A stretch of 37,776 nucleotides of DNA from the IMG/VR virus record IMGVR_UViG_3300023082_000024, positions 1 to 37,776 of that record, one strand, 5' to 3'. Source of the DNA: a virus. This document shows, in pieces, positions 23,622-31,377 of the stretch. Every line of letters begins with the position of its first letter. Position 1 is the first letter of the stretch. A model generated the notes under the pieces. The model worked only from the letters and a program-made list of their open reading frames with translations, was not told the DNA's origin and did no database searches. A program made the translations under genes and the position numbers.

Positions 23622-23818
23622 TACTTCCTACCTCGATTCGTTGCCTCAATTGCGCCTAGCTCGTTTTTTATAGCCGGGTCGTCTCTGCTGATTAATTCGG
23701 CCATCAGTTCTGCTGCTTGCCTGGGAGAAAGCTGAAGAACCTTGTTTCCTTGGGCGATTAATAGTTCGCCGTCAGAAAGCCACTCAATAGCCACTTTTTT
23801 GGTGCCGTCTATGACCAT
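23621..23818 (-). CDS. Hypothetical small protein (65 aa)
   Basis: The start at 23818 follows GGAGGA at six bases; a longer frame upstream has no ribosome site. The N-terminal half is a beta hairpin (KKVAIEWLSDGELLIAQGNK), followed by SPRQAAELMAELIS, a short amphipathic helix, and a basic tail. Not recognised. It occupies the place between the Cro-like and O-like genes where lambdoid phages carry cII, but it has no clear CII similarity. Confidence 0.62.
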   Translation of the reverse strand: MVIDGTKKVAIEWLSDGELLIAQGNKVLQLSPRQAAELMAELISRDDPAIKNELGAIEATNRGRK

Positions 23819-23820
23819 GA

Positions 23821-24021
23821 TCAGTCCTCCCCCAGCTTGATGAATTCGCTGACCTTCATGTGGAAAGCGTCGGCCAGTTTTTGGAGCGTTGCACCTGTGC
23901 ATGATTTCTGCGAGGCGAGCTGGCTAAGGCTGGTCTGAAGCATGCCCAACTGAGCTGCCAGCTCCTTCTGGCTCATGTCGCGCTGAGCCAGGGCCGTTCT
24001 GATGCTTTTGCGTAGGTTCAC
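23821..24021 (-). CDS. Cro/CI-type HTH transcriptional regulator (66 aa)
   Basis: The start is a GTG at 24021 with GAGG eight bases upstream. The protein is a compact XRE/Cro-type HTH: LRKSIRTALAQRDMSQKELA, then AQLGMLQTSLSQLAS (recognition helix) and TLQKLADAFHMKVSEFIKLG. It has no C-terminal oligomerisation or cleavage domain, so it resembles Cro more than CI. As first gene of the leftward replication block it should act on the adjacent divergent promoter region. Confidence 0.85.
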   Translation of the reverse strand: MNLRKSIRTALAQRDMSQKELAAQLGMLQTSLSQLASQKSCTGATLQKLADAFHMKVSEFIKLGED

Positions 24022-24186
24022 TTCGAATTCCTCATTGATGGCTGATGTGACGCAATCTATACCGTGCCGAGAACAGTTGCAATGGTGCCGAATAAATATT
24101 TCCATAAATCGTACAGACGGTATTGACGCCCCCACAAATTCCACATAATCTTGGCTCAACGAAACGAACAACACCTGGAGACGACC
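24022..24186. promoter_or_regulatory. Divergent early control region
   Basis: These 165 AT-rich bases separate the two divergent early blocks. Rightward candidate promoter: TTGACG (24123..24128), 15 bases, CATAAT (24144..24149). Leftward candidate on the minus strand: TTGCAA (24082..24077), 15 bases, TATAGA (24061..24056). Two direct copies of GTGCCGA start at 24064 and 24085, 21 bases apart, flanking the leftward -35. ATACCGT (24059..24065) and ACGGTAT (24117..24123) form a distant inverted pair. These are candidate operators for the HTH protein. Spacings are on the short side, so exact promoters are uncertain. Confidence 0.6.
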
Positions 24187-24405
24187 ATGATCAACAAACG
24201 AGTTTCCCCGCACTACGAACACCTGATGGCTGAGGCGCTGTCGGCACCTGCTGATGAGCTGTGCGAAATGCGACTGAACCAGGCGATGGGAATGGCTGAA
24301 TATGCCTACCTGATCAATGATCTGACGCATTGCGAGTTCAACCGTGAGTGCCAGCGCATGCAGCAGATTCGTACCACGCGTATGGCTCGGGGAGTGGCGG
24401 CATGA
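24187..24405 (+). CDS. First gene of rightward block, hypothetical (72 aa)
   Basis: Not recognised. The ATG at 24187 follows CTGGAGACGACC. The protein is helical with several Met and His residues (HYEHLMAEALSAPADELCEM, EFNRECQRMQQIRTTRMARG) and has no membrane segment. As the first product of the rightward early operon it is a candidate host-takeover protein by position only. Confidence 0.65.
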   Translation: MINKRVSPHYEHLMAEALSAPADELCEMRLNQAMGMAEYAYLINDLTHCEFNRECQRMQQIRTTRMARGVAA

Positions 24406-24545
24406 AGCTCACAATTATCAGCAGCCAGATGACTGGCCTTTACAAAGTCCTGGACCGTCTCGGTTTCATCCACATGGAAGGCGTGCTGTTCTCGCGCTCT
24501 CCGTTCAAGCGCAACGGAATGTGGGTAGCCGAGGTTTTGGTATGA
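24402..24545 (+). CDS. Micro-protein (47 aa)
   Basis: The start overlaps the upstream stop by ATGA, and its own stop overlaps the next start, so it is part of a coupled chain. Sequence: a beta-like start MKLTIISSQMTGLYKVLDRL and a short HMEGVLFSRSPFKRNGMWVA region. No family recognised. Confidence 0.58.
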   Translation: MKLTIISSQMTGLYKVLDRLGFIHMEGVLFSRSPFKRNGMWVAEVLV

Positions 24546-24634
24546 ACGCCCGCAATCCGAGCAAGCGCGATCTGCTGGTGTCAGCCGGACTGATCCTGGC
24601 GATCCTTGTCCTCAACTCAATGGGGTATCTGTGA
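24542..24634 (+). CDS. Single-span membrane micro-peptide (30 aa)
   Basis: A basic head (MNARNPSKRD) is followed by one hydrophobic helix (LLVSAGLILAILVLNSMGYL). Start and stop both overlap neighbouring genes, which supports real translation despite the size. It probably sits in the inner membrane. Function unknown. Confidence 0.55.
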   Translation: MNARNPSKRDLLVSAGLILAILVLNSMGYL

Positions 24635-24747
24635 TGGAAACCTGCCCGCACTGCGGTGCTGAATTCTGCAACACGTTCGCGCTGTTCCAGCACCTTAAGC
24701 GGTGCCAAGCGATTATTGGAAAGACTGAGCCTGGAGATTTGAAATGA
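24634..24747 (+). CDS. Zinc-finger micro-protein (37 aa)
   Basis: Cys4 and Cys7 in CPHCG, then FALFQHLKRC with His20 and Cys24, form a C2HC-type zinc finger followed by a polar tail (IIGKTEPGDLK). The start shares one base with the previous stop, and the stop overlaps the next gene by four bases. Nucleic-acid or protein binding is likely; the target is unknown. Confidence 0.6.
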   Translation: METCPHCGAEFCNTFALFQHLKRCQAIIGKTEPGDLK

Positions 24748-25397
24748 GCGATAGAATCGAAAAGTGTGACGGCGATCATGGCGGACCACGCTGCGGCGAT
24801 CCGGAATGCTGGAATGATTCGCCTGTGCCGCCTGCTGGCGATGTGGAAGTGCTGGGGTACGCGGATAAAGACGGGCAACTTTGCGTACCAGAATTTGTAG
24901 AAGGCCCTTACGTTGAAAGGTTTAGTATCGAACTAGTAGACCGCGCCCACGTCACCCTCCTGACTGCTGAAAACGCACGGCTACATGCTGAGAACGAAGC
25001 CAATCGTTATGAGCGTGAAGTCTGTTGTGACAACTTCGAACGCGTGCAAGCCGAACTGACCAAGGCGCGGGAGTTGAACTCTGTAGCGGCTGATGACCTT
25101 CATCAGGCTAATGTGCGTGCAATCTTGGCGGAAGAGCAGCTTGTGCAGTACCAGTGCCGTCATGAGTGGATCGATAACGGCGAAGACTTGCTCGTCTGCC
25201 CTAAATGCGGAAAAGAAGATTCCGATCCTGAGCCATTCGGGTGGGTTCAAACCTCCGGCCCGAGCATTAACCGATTCACCCAAGAGTGGGATGTTGTCCA
25301 AGAATGGTCCGACAATGGCTATGAATGGGTAGAACTGTTTGAGGGTGACGACCACCAATCCGCGCCAGCCGCGAAGGGTGATATTCATGAGCTTTGA
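24744..25397 (+). CDS. Ead-like accessory protein with zinc ribbon (217 aa)
   Basis: N-terminal Cys/His-rich part (KCDGDHGGPRCGDPECWND), then a coiled coil (TAENARLHAENEANRYEREV) and a knuckle CRHEWIDNG...VCPKCGKED near residues 137-157. It ends in an aromatic acidic tail (EWSDNGYEWVELFEGDD). Mosaic early proteins of this sort are frequent in phages and have no known function. GGAG lies seven bases before ATG. Confidence 0.65.
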   Translation: MSDRIEKCDGDHGGPRCGDPECWNDSPVPPAGDVEVLGYADKDGQLCVPEFVEGPYVERFSIELVDRAHVTLLTAENARLHAENEANRYEREVCCDNFERVQAELTKARELNSVAADDLHQANVRAILAEEQLVQYQCRHEWIDNGEDLLVCPKCGKEDSDPEPFGWVQTSGPSINRFTQEWDVVQEWSDNGYEWVELFEGDDHQSAPAAKGDIHEL

Positions 25398-25536
25398 TTC
25401 AATCCCAGAAGACAAAGGACAGACATACGAGTGCCCGCACTGTGATGGCGGAAGCATCAAGCTTTCAGGCTTCAAGTGGGAATGCGATTCGTGCGAATTC
25501 ATCGCTCCGGAAACCGATGGTGAAGTCGATGAGTGA
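25387..25536 (+). CDS. Zinc-ribbon micro-protein (49 aa)
   Basis: Two knuckles, CPHC and CDSC (TYECPHCDGGSIKLSGFKW, then ECDSCEF), make a complete four-Cys zinc ribbon with acidic flanks. It overlaps the preceding gene by 11 bases and the next by 8. Such ribbons can bind nucleic acid or RNA polymerase; no target is evident. Confidence 0.62.
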   Translation: MSFDSIPEDKGQTYECPHCDGGSIKLSGFKWECDSCEFIAPETDGEVDE

Positions 25537-26032
25537 CCAATATCTGAGCGCGCCGCGTGAGTTGCTGGAGCACCTACACCAGCACGAAGATTGCCCGGTG
25601 GAGTTTATTGACGCGCTACGGCGTGTGCTTGCCGCCCCTGCCGAGGATGTCCGCGCAATGGTGGATGAGCCGGTTCCGTTTGGATATTGGCGCGTGCCAA
25701 ACGATGCTCCGCTACAAGGCATGTTTTTGTCTTGGGAAGTTGACGGCCCTTACGGGAATTCAGATTCGCATATTGCCAATGCAGTTGACGCTGGATTCAC
25801 CATCACGAAGCTTTACCGCCACGCCGCCCCACTATGTTCGGAGGTCACCCCTCAATGTTTGGAGCATGTCAGAACACAAGGCCCGCGCAAGGTCGTGATG
25901 CCGGAGCGTGAGATTTATTCCCGCTACTTTCTCGGCATCATTCCTGAAAATCGCTTTGAGGTTGAAGCGTACAAAGATGGCTGGAATGCCTGCCTCGACG
26001 AAATCGAGCGTCTCAACGGTGACCAGTCATGA
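25529..26032 (+). CDS. Hypothetical early phage protein (167 aa)
   Basis: The start at 25529 (MSDQYL) is set by overlap with the zinc-ribbon gene. Residues 1-35 (SAPRELLEHLHQHEDCPVEF) and PVPFGYWRVPNDAP resemble modular early proteins of Pseudomonas phages. The C-terminus has EAYKDGWNACLDEIERLNG, a motif also shared by such proteins. Function unknown. Confidence 0.64.
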   Translation: MSDQYLSAPRELLEHLHQHEDCPVEFIDALRRVLAAPAEDVRAMVDEPVPFGYWRVPNDAPLQGMFLSWEVDGPYGNSDSHIANAVDAGFTITKLYRHAAPLCSEVTPQCLEHVRTQGPRKVVMPEREIYSRYFLGIIPENRFEVEAYKDGWNACLDEIERLNGDQS

Positions 26033-26121
26033 CCGTCGCCCTGTGGATTATCGGAATAATCGTCTACTGCGGATTTGTCGTAGCCGTGGGTAAATTCATC
26101 AAGTACGGAGGCATCAAATGA
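26029..26121 (+). CDS. Single-span membrane micro-peptide (30 aa)
   Basis: One hydrophobic helix (VALWIIGIIVYCGFVVAVGK) with a basic tail (KFIKYGGIK). ATGA overlaps on both sides show translational coupling. The sequence also supplies GGAGG, the ribosome site of the next gene. Function unknown. Confidence 0.52.
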   Translation: MTVALWIIGIIVYCGFVVAVGKFIKYGGIK

Positions 26122-26495
26122 AAAGTGAAGACCGGTTTCTGGAGCGTAAGGCCAGCGCAGAAAACACCGCGTTGTGGATGAAGGCTGACTTGCACCGCAA
26201 GTTCGATGATGGCGCCAAAGAGGTCACGGTTAATCTCAAAGACCTATTTGAGATTCTGGCCTATGTCGATTCCGTGAAGGCCCGCGCCAAGATGGAGTAC
26301 GAAGGCAAGCGTCTTGGCTTTTGCAGGCCAGACGAAATGCGCCGCTTGATGGACGGTGATGTCTCGAAAATCCTGGTCGTTGCCCGCAAGAGTTCCACGT
26401 ACTGCACGGGCGTCAGCTATCTCGAAATGCCGCCAAAGAATCCCATTGACGTGGGGGCGGATATTGCAGAGAATGGGCCTCAAGACGGCGAATGA
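26118..26495 (+). CDS. Hypothetical early protein (125 aa)
   Basis: Not recognised. Charged, helical N-terminal half (DRFLERKASAENTALWMKAD, then VTVNLKDLFEILAYVDSVKA), followed by RLGFCRPDEMRRLMDGDV and beta-like KILVVARKSSTYCTGVSY. GGAGG lies six bases before ATG. It is coupled to the recombination exonuclease downstream by ATGA, so it may be functionally linked to it. Confidence 0.62.
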   Translation: MKSEDRFLERKASAENTALWMKADLHRKFDDGAKEVTVNLKDLFEILAYVDSVKARAKMEYEGKRLGFCRPDEMRRLMDGDVSKILVVARKSSTYCTGVSYLEMPPKNPIDVGADIAENGPQDGE

Positions 26496-27328
26496 CCACG
26501 CCGTTTAAACCTGGAGTTCGACCAATGCCACCTGTTCGTGTCCGCGCCTCTTCATGGGGCAAACTCTTCGACTGCGCTTATGCGTGGCAGGGTATAAACC
26601 TGTTGGGCATCCGTAGCCCATCCAGCCCACGCGCCCTGCTTGGGACCGCTATCCACGCCAGCACAGCGGCATTTGATGTTGCCCGCATGAACGGGGAAGA
26701 CATCAGCGCCTACGATGCATCCGAACTGCTGGTGAACGTTTTGCGGCGCCCAGCCGAGGACGTGAACTGGAAGGGCTCGGACATCACTGTTGATCAGGCT
26801 GAAGCTATTGGCCTGCGCCTGCACACCATGTACTGCAAGGACTGGTCTCCGAAGTTCGATTTCTACGCTGTCGAGCTGACCGTGAAACCGCTGCTGCTGG
26901 ACCTGGGCGGCGGCCTTCAGCTGGAACTGACAGGAACCCTGGACCGGGCGCGGTTCTTCAAAGGTCGCACCGGCATCGGCATGGCTGACGTGAAGTCGGG
27001 CGGCGCATCTGTCGCTCAAGGCGTTGCGAAGACGAAAGGCCATTCGGCGCAGATCGGAACCTATGAACTGCTGTTCGAGCACACCACCGGCGAACTGATT
27101 ACTGAGCCTGCTGAAATCATTGGCCTGAAGACTCGGGGCAAGCCTGAGATTGCCGTTTCACCGATTTACGGCGCCAAAGAACGCATGATTGGCACCGAAG
27201 AGTTCAAGGGCCTGATCGAAATAGGCGGAGAAATGATCCGCTCCGGCCTGTTCCCGCCGAACCCATCAAGCCACCTGTGTGCCAAGGCTTACTGTCCCCG
27301 TTGGAATTCCTGCCCTTACCATGAGTGA
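26492..27328 (+). CDS. PD-(D/E)XK exonuclease, Cas4/RecB-like with Fe-S type cysteines
   Basis: 278 residues with the nuclease motifs in order: His55 (GTAIHAS), Asp151 (TGTLDRAR), Asp166-Val-Lys168 (GMADVKSGG) and Gln187 (QIGTYELL). One Cys near the N-terminus (Cys28) and three at the C-terminus (Cys263, Cys268, Cys274) form the four-Cys pattern of Cas4/AddB-type iron-sulfur nucleases. It likely resects DNA ends to give single strands for the annealing protein encoded next (8-base overlap), a Red-like pair. Confidence 0.87.
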   Translation: MTTPFKPGVRPMPPVRVRASSWGKLFDCAYAWQGINLLGIRSPSSPRALLGTAIHASTAAFDVARMNGEDISAYDASELLVNVLRRPAEDVNWKGSDITVDQAEAIGLRLHTMYCKDWSPKFDFYAVELTVKPLLLDLGGGLQLELTGTLDRARFFKGRTGIGMADVKSGGASVAQGVAKTKGHSAQIGTYELLFEHTTGELITEPAEIIGLKTRGKPEIAVSPIYGAKERMIGTEEFKGLIEIGGEMIRSGLFPPNPSSHLCAKAYCPRWNSCPYHE

Positions 27329-28274
27329 TACGAAAATGACCGATTCCACTACCCTTTCTGAGCTGAAAACCTCGGCTGTTGCCAAGCCAAAGAACAATGC
27401 CCCTATGTCATTCTTGACCAGTGACGGGTTTGACCAGCTGCTGCGCGTGTCCAACATGCTCTCAGCTTCAACAATGGTCCCTGTGGCCTACCGCAAGTTC
27501 AAGGAAATCAAGGAATTCGGGCAAGTTACCGGATGGGAAGAAAACCCCGCCGCCCTGGCTAACTGCGCCGTTGCGTTGAACATGGCGCAGCGCATGAACG
27601 CTGACCCTCTCATGATTATGCAGAACCTCCATATCATTGAGGGGCGACCGTCTTGGTCCACTCCATTCATTATTGCGTCAATCAACAGCTGCGGGCGCTA
27701 TACGTCGCTGGATTATGAGCTGAGCGAACCAAGCGAACCAACCGTAGTTGAGTACATTGCGGTTGAGTGGATCAAGCCACAAGGTGGCAGCAAAAAGCAG
27801 CGAACCGAAATTAAAAAGCAAGTCACGGTTCGTCATCAAAACTGCATCGCCTTTGCCACTGAGAAATCTACGGGCAAGCGCCTGGAGTCTCCAAAGATCA
27901 CCATTCAGATGGCTATCGATGAGGGATGGCTGACCAAGAATGGCAGCAAGTGGCAGACCATGCCCGAACTGATGTTGCGCTATCGCTGCGCCAGCTTCTT
28001 TGGCCGTCTATACGCGCCTGAACTGTTAATGGGCCTGCAATCCACTGAAGAGGTTCAGGACTTCATCGAGGCAACGCCTGATGGTGCTGGCAACTATGCC
28101 GTCAACATGGAAGAGCTTCGCAGTCGAGAGGCTAAGGCACCAGAGGTCGAGAAAGATCCTGAAGAGGCTGAGTTTGAAAGCGTAGATAAGGAGACCGGAG
28201 AAATCACTGAACCAGAAGCCAAGCCCGAAGAAGTAAGCGAGGCCAAGACCGACGACTTGCCCGACTTCGATTGA
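27321..28274 (+). CDS. RecT/Bet-like single-strand annealing protein
   Basis: 317 residues from the ATG at 27321 (an ATG five codons on is possible). The core contains NCAVALNMAQRMNADPLMIM, GRPSWSTPFIIASINSCGRY and, near residue 230, PELMLRYRCASFFGRLYAPE then LLMGLQSTEE. This corresponds to the RecT/Red-beta region where an Arg-rich helix precedes P-x-x-L-x-G. The C-terminal 50 residues are an acidic tail ending DDLPDFD, a common protein-interaction tip. Adjacent to its exonuclease partner. Confidence 0.78.
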   Translation: MSDTKMTDSTTLSELKTSAVAKPKNNAPMSFLTSDGFDQLLRVSNMLSASTMVPVAYRKFKEIKEFGQVTGWEENPAALANCAVALNMAQRMNADPLMIMQNLHIIEGRPSWSTPFIIASINSCGRYTSLDYELSEPSEPTVVEYIAVEWIKPQGGSKKQRTEIKKQVTVRHQNCIAFATEKSTGKRLESPKITIQMAIDEGWLTKNGSKWQTMPELMLRYRCASFFGRLYAPELLMGLQSTEEVQDFIEATPDGAGNYAVNMEELRSREAKAPEVEKDPEEAEFESVDKETGEITEPEAKPEEVSEAKTDDLPDFD

Positions 28275-28319
28275 CACGCAACACCGCAAAACCACAATCC
28301 ATGACCGAAGGAATGAACG

Positions 28320-29363
28320 ATGAAGACCGAACACAGAGCAATCCTGGCCCGCGCCGAAAAAGAAGGCCTGCTGCCGTCCGAGCTGGCCGCCGAACTGGTG
28401 GTGCATGATCTGGTGAATGCCGCTCGCGCTCAGATGAGCCGCTATGAGGTCGGTTACAACAAGATGACCGAAAAGCAGCAGGACGCCGTTTTGGCTGAGC
28501 TGCAAGAGAACTTCACAGGCACTGCCGAAATCATCGGTCGGATCCTGGCAAGCGCTGGCACTTCATCTGTCCGCATGACCTGCAAAGACATGAAGATCAG
28601 CAACGGCACTCTGACCGGCGTTGTCAGCAGCGATGAGCCCGCATTCAATCAGCTGATTTCGAAGGTGCAGGATAAGTCTGAAGTTCTGGTGGTTCTGTAC
28701 GAGCGTGAGTATTCAGAAGCGCTGGACAACATCCAGTCCGAGAAAGACCAGAAGTCTTTACCGCTGGATGGCGCTGATGAGCAAAAGTCGAAAGGCAAGC
28801 GCGCCAGCGCCGGAACTGGCAGCGCAACGTCGGCGGCGAACATCGCCAAGAAGGCCACAGAACTGCCTCCGAAGCTGCTCCAGGATGCCCGCGACTTCAT
28901 CAAGAATCAGCAGGTCTGCACCGTTTCAGGAATTCAGAACGGCCTGAAGATTGGCGCACTCAAGGCTGTTGCCGTGCTCGATCAGATGGTCACTGAAGGT
29001 ATCGTTTCGTTTGTCGGCGATTCCAAGTCAGGCGAGTATCAGCTGGTGCGTTCCGCTCCTACAGTCGAGCCCATGCCAGATACGGACTTGGCTGCCGAAC
29101 CGCTCGACTTCGCTCCTACAGATGATCTGTCCTTTGATGGCGATGACGAATCGATTGGCAACACGGCAGCGGGCCTTACTGACGACCTGTATGCCAAGAT
29201 CAAAGATTTCGTGATCAAGTCTGGCAAGTTCAGCGTGGGCTCTGTTCTGGTCTCACTGGACATCGCTGATGACGTTACTGTGGAAGAGGCAGCCCAGCGC
29301 CTCGAGGCAGAAGGCATCTTGACGGAAGAGAACGAAGCGGGCATTCGCAGCGTCGTTGCATAA
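28320..29363 (+). CDS. Protein with two FtsK-gamma-like winged helices (347 aa)
   Basis: The N-terminal 140 residues are an unrecognised helical and beta domain (VNAARAQMSRYEVGYNKMTE; SSVRMTCKDMKISNGTLTGV). Residues about 180-243 resemble the FtsK gamma winged helix (LLQDARDFIKNQQVCTVSGI, then GALKAVAVLDQMVTEGIVSF). A second, more divergent copy follows an acidic linker at about 285-347 (LYAKIKDFVIKSGKFSVGSV, EEAAQRLEAEGIL). Gamma domains bind DNA or act as protein-docking modules. Position after RecT suggests a recombination or replication accessory. Function unproven. Confidence 0.66.
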   Translation: MKTEHRAILARAEKEGLLPSELAAELVVHDLVNAARAQMSRYEVGYNKMTEKQQDAVLAELQENFTGTAEIIGRILASAGTSSVRMTCKDMKISNGTLTGVVSSDEPAFNQLISKVQDKSEVLVVLYEREYSEALDNIQSEKDQKSLPLDGADEQKSKGKRASAGTGSATSAANIAKKATELPPKLLQDARDFIKNQQVCTVSGIQNGLKIGALKAVAVLDQMVTEGIVSFVGDSKSGEYQLVRSAPTVEPMPDTDLAAEPLDFAPTDDLSFDGDDESIGNTAAGLTDDLYAKIKDFVIKSGKFSVGSVLVSLDIADDVTVEEAAQRLEAEGILTEENEAGIRSVVA

Positions 29364-29378
29364 ACCAGAAATACCGAA

Positions 29379-29407
29379 AGCCCTGGCCTAATCGCTGGGG
29401 CTTTTTT
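29379..29407 (+). terminator. Rho-independent terminator
   Basis: AGCCCTGGC (29379..29387) pairs with GCTGGGGCT (29394..29402), nine pairs with two wobbles and a six-base loop, followed by six T. It follows the 347-residue gene and separates the RecT group from the ATPase group. Confidence 0.85.
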
Positions 29408-29412
29408 ATTAC

Positions 29413-29441
29413 TTGCCCCCGCGCTAATAGTTAGTTATTGT
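29413..29441 (+). promoter_or_regulatory. Possible sigma70 promoter for the ATPase-exonuclease group
   Basis: TTGCCC (29413..29418), 17 bases, TATTGT (29436..29441), located just after a terminator and 24 bases before a gene start. The match to consensus is modest, but the position fits a new transcript start. Confidence 0.35.
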
Positions 29442-29464
29442 ACGGGCAGAAAGAGGAAGCAACC

Positions 29465-29617
29465 ATGCAAAAGAAAATCGGCAGACCGGCGTCAGATGAA
29501 CCGAAAAAAGACAGAGCCATCCGCATGACTGATGCGCAGTGGCAAACCTTCAAAGAAAAGCTGGGCCCCAGGTGGCTCCGCGAACAGATCGAAAAAGCAG
29601 CATCCGACCAGCAATGA
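29465..29617 (+). CDS. Small ribbon-helix-helix-like protein (50 aa)
   Basis: KKIGRPASDEPKKDRAIRMT (residues 3-22) gives an AT-hook-like GRP and a strand RAIRMT, followed by two helices (DAQWQTFKEKLG, PRWLREQIEKAA), the layout of ribbon-helix-helix DNA-binding proteins. AGAGGAAG lies five bases before ATG. It stands between a promoter-like site and the ATPase gene and may regulate that unit. Confidence 0.68.
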   Translation: MQKKIGRPASDEPKKDRAIRMTDAQWQTFKEKLGPRWLREQIEKAASDQQ

Positions 29618-29632
29618 CCAAGGAGAAACACC

Positions 29633-31363
29633 GTGAAGTTATCCAAGATTGAAATCGCCAACGTCATCGGCCTGCATCGCGCCGACATCGAAATCACCAC
29701 GCCGATTCTGATGGTGTTGGGCATGAACGAGTCCGGCAAATCTTCTCTTCGTGACGCGATCAATATGGCGCTGATCGGGGATGCAGTTCGCGTGAAGCTG
29801 AAGAAGAACTACGGCCAATTGCTGCATGATGACGCCAAGAAGGGCCGCGTTACGCTGCTGGCTGACGGCGAGCTGTTGGCCGAATACAAACTGCCCGCTG
29901 GTGAGCACCACTGCGAACCAATCGCGCATGCGGAGTTCATCCCGTACCTGATCAACTCCCCACTGTTCGCCAGCCTCCCCGACGCGGAAAAGCGCAATGC
30001 GCTGTTCAAGCTGACGGCCTGCAAGGCAAGCCCGGACGTCACCGAGCAGATGTTGCTTACGCGTGGTGCTGATCCTGCATTTGTGGAAGAGGTAAAGCCC
30101 ATGCTGCGTAGTGGGTTCCCAGCCGCTGCCAAGGACGCTGCTGAGCGTGCGACGCAGGCCAAGGGCGCCTGGCGTCAGCTGACCGGCGCCAATTGGGGAT
30201 CAAACGTTGGCGAAACATGGGAGGCTGAAGTCCCTGATGTGGAGATTCCAACACCTGCGGACCTTGATGCGGTCATGGCAAGCCACAAGAAGGCTGAAGG
30301 AGAGCTGAATAAGGGCATCGCCTGGGTTGGTGAGCAGACTGCCAAACTGTCGGCAACTCAGTCGTACAACGCACGCCGCAACGCCCTGCGCGAGACTGCC
30401 GAACTACTGGAACGCCGCAAGACTAAGTTGGGAGTCACTGAAAAGGATCTGAAGGGATGGGAGGAAAAGCTCGCGCCACTCCAGATAAAACTGGACGAAC
30501 TCAAGACCGCTTCAATGCCAATCGTCTGCCCTTGCTGCTCGGAAGAACTGACGTTGGTCGCTGGCAAGTTGGAGAAGTTCGCCGGGCTCAAGGCGGACAC
30601 CAAGGCTCTCAGCGATGTGGCGCTTGAGGTGACGAAGGCAAAAGCAGCCGTTCAGACGCTGAAGGGCGTGCTGGTAAACGACATGCGTGACGTTGCTGAA
30701 TCAGAAGGTGCGGCCAAACAGCTGAATGTGGTTGAGGCTGAAGAAATCGACATGGTTGACGAAGCCAAGCTGGAACTTGCAAAGGAGAAGGTCAACGCAC
30801 TTCGTCAGCGCGAAGCTCAGTTGCGTGCTGAGTTCAATGCAAAACAGCAACTGCGCTTCGATGCTGACGCTGTTGGCGAGACCACCAAGAAGGCCAAGGC
30901 GCTTCACCATAACGTCATGGCTTGGCTGCTGATCGCTGAAGCGCTGTCACCTGCTGGCATTCCTTCAGAAATCCTGGGGAAAGCACTCAAGCCGGTGAAT
31001 GACTCTCTGGCGATCCTGTCGCGTATCTCGGGCTGGAAGAAGGTCAGCATCAGCACCGACATGGAAATCACCGCCGATGGTCGCTTGTACGGGCTCATGA
31101 GCGAGTCAGCGCAATGGCGCATCGATACCCTTCTGTCGCTGGCAATCGCTCAGATCAGCGAGCTGCGTTTCGTGGTACTGGACCGGTTCGACGTGCTGGA
31201 CCCTAAAGGCCGCAAGCAGTTGATTGGCATGATGCGGCAGCTCACTGAAATGAAACTGATGGATCAGGCCATCATTTGCGGTACCAACAAAGAGCTATAC
31301 GCCGGGATGCCTGCCGACATCGGACAGGTTTGGGTAGAAGGCGCTCAGGCCACCAACGCTTAA
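29633..31363 (+). CDS. SbcC/Rad50-like AAA ATPase with CPCC hook and degenerate Walker B
   Basis: 576 residues starting at GTG with AGGAG seven bases upstream. Walker A is GMNESGKS (30-37). A coiled coil spans about 205-430 and carries CPCC at 299-302, a CxxC that could form a zinc hook. The C-terminal lobe has a signature-like SESAQWRID (490-498) and Walker B FVVLDRFDVLD, where Asp517 is followed by Arg518 instead of the usual Glu. It is half the size of SbcC, and no SbcD/Mre11 partner is encoded; the next gene is a DnaQ-like exonuclease. DNA end handling is the likely role. Confidence 0.8.
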   Translation: MKLSKIEIANVIGLHRADIEITTPILMVLGMNESGKSSLRDAINMALIGDAVRVKLKKNYGQLLHDDAKKGRVTLLADGELLAEYKLPAGEHHCEPIAHAEFIPYLINSPLFASLPDAEKRNALFKLTACKASPDVTEQMLLTRGADPAFVEEVKPMLRSGFPAAAKDAAERATQAKGAWRQLTGANWGSNVGETWEAEVPDVEIPTPADLDAVMASHKKAEGELNKGIAWVGEQTAKLSATQSYNARRNALRETAELLERRKTKLGVTEKDLKGWEEKLAPLQIKLDELKTASMPIVCPCCSEELTLVAGKLEKFAGLKADTKALSDVALEVTKAKAAVQTLKGVLVNDMRDVAESEGAAKQLNVVEAEEIDMVDEAKLELAKEKVNALRQREAQLRAEFNAKQQLRFDADAVGETTKKAKALHHNVMAWLLIAEALSPAGIPSEILGKALKPVNDSLAILSRISGWKKVSISTDMEITADGRLYGLMSESAQWRIDTLLSLAIAQISELRFVVLDRFDVLDPKGRKQLIGMMRQLTEMKLMDQAIICGTNKELYAGMPADIGQVWVEGAQATNA

Positions 31364-31377
31364 CTGGAGATAGACCG

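Noticed and set aside
24022-24186. Attachment site or integrase remnant near the control region
   Set aside because: No recombinase gene or fragment and no core-type repeat was found in the window.
23824-24330. 169-residue version of the HTH protein starting at 24330
   Set aside because: The extra N-terminal part is the antisense of the rightward promoter region and first gene; the GTG at 24021 has a proper ribosome site and gives a normal-length HTH protein.
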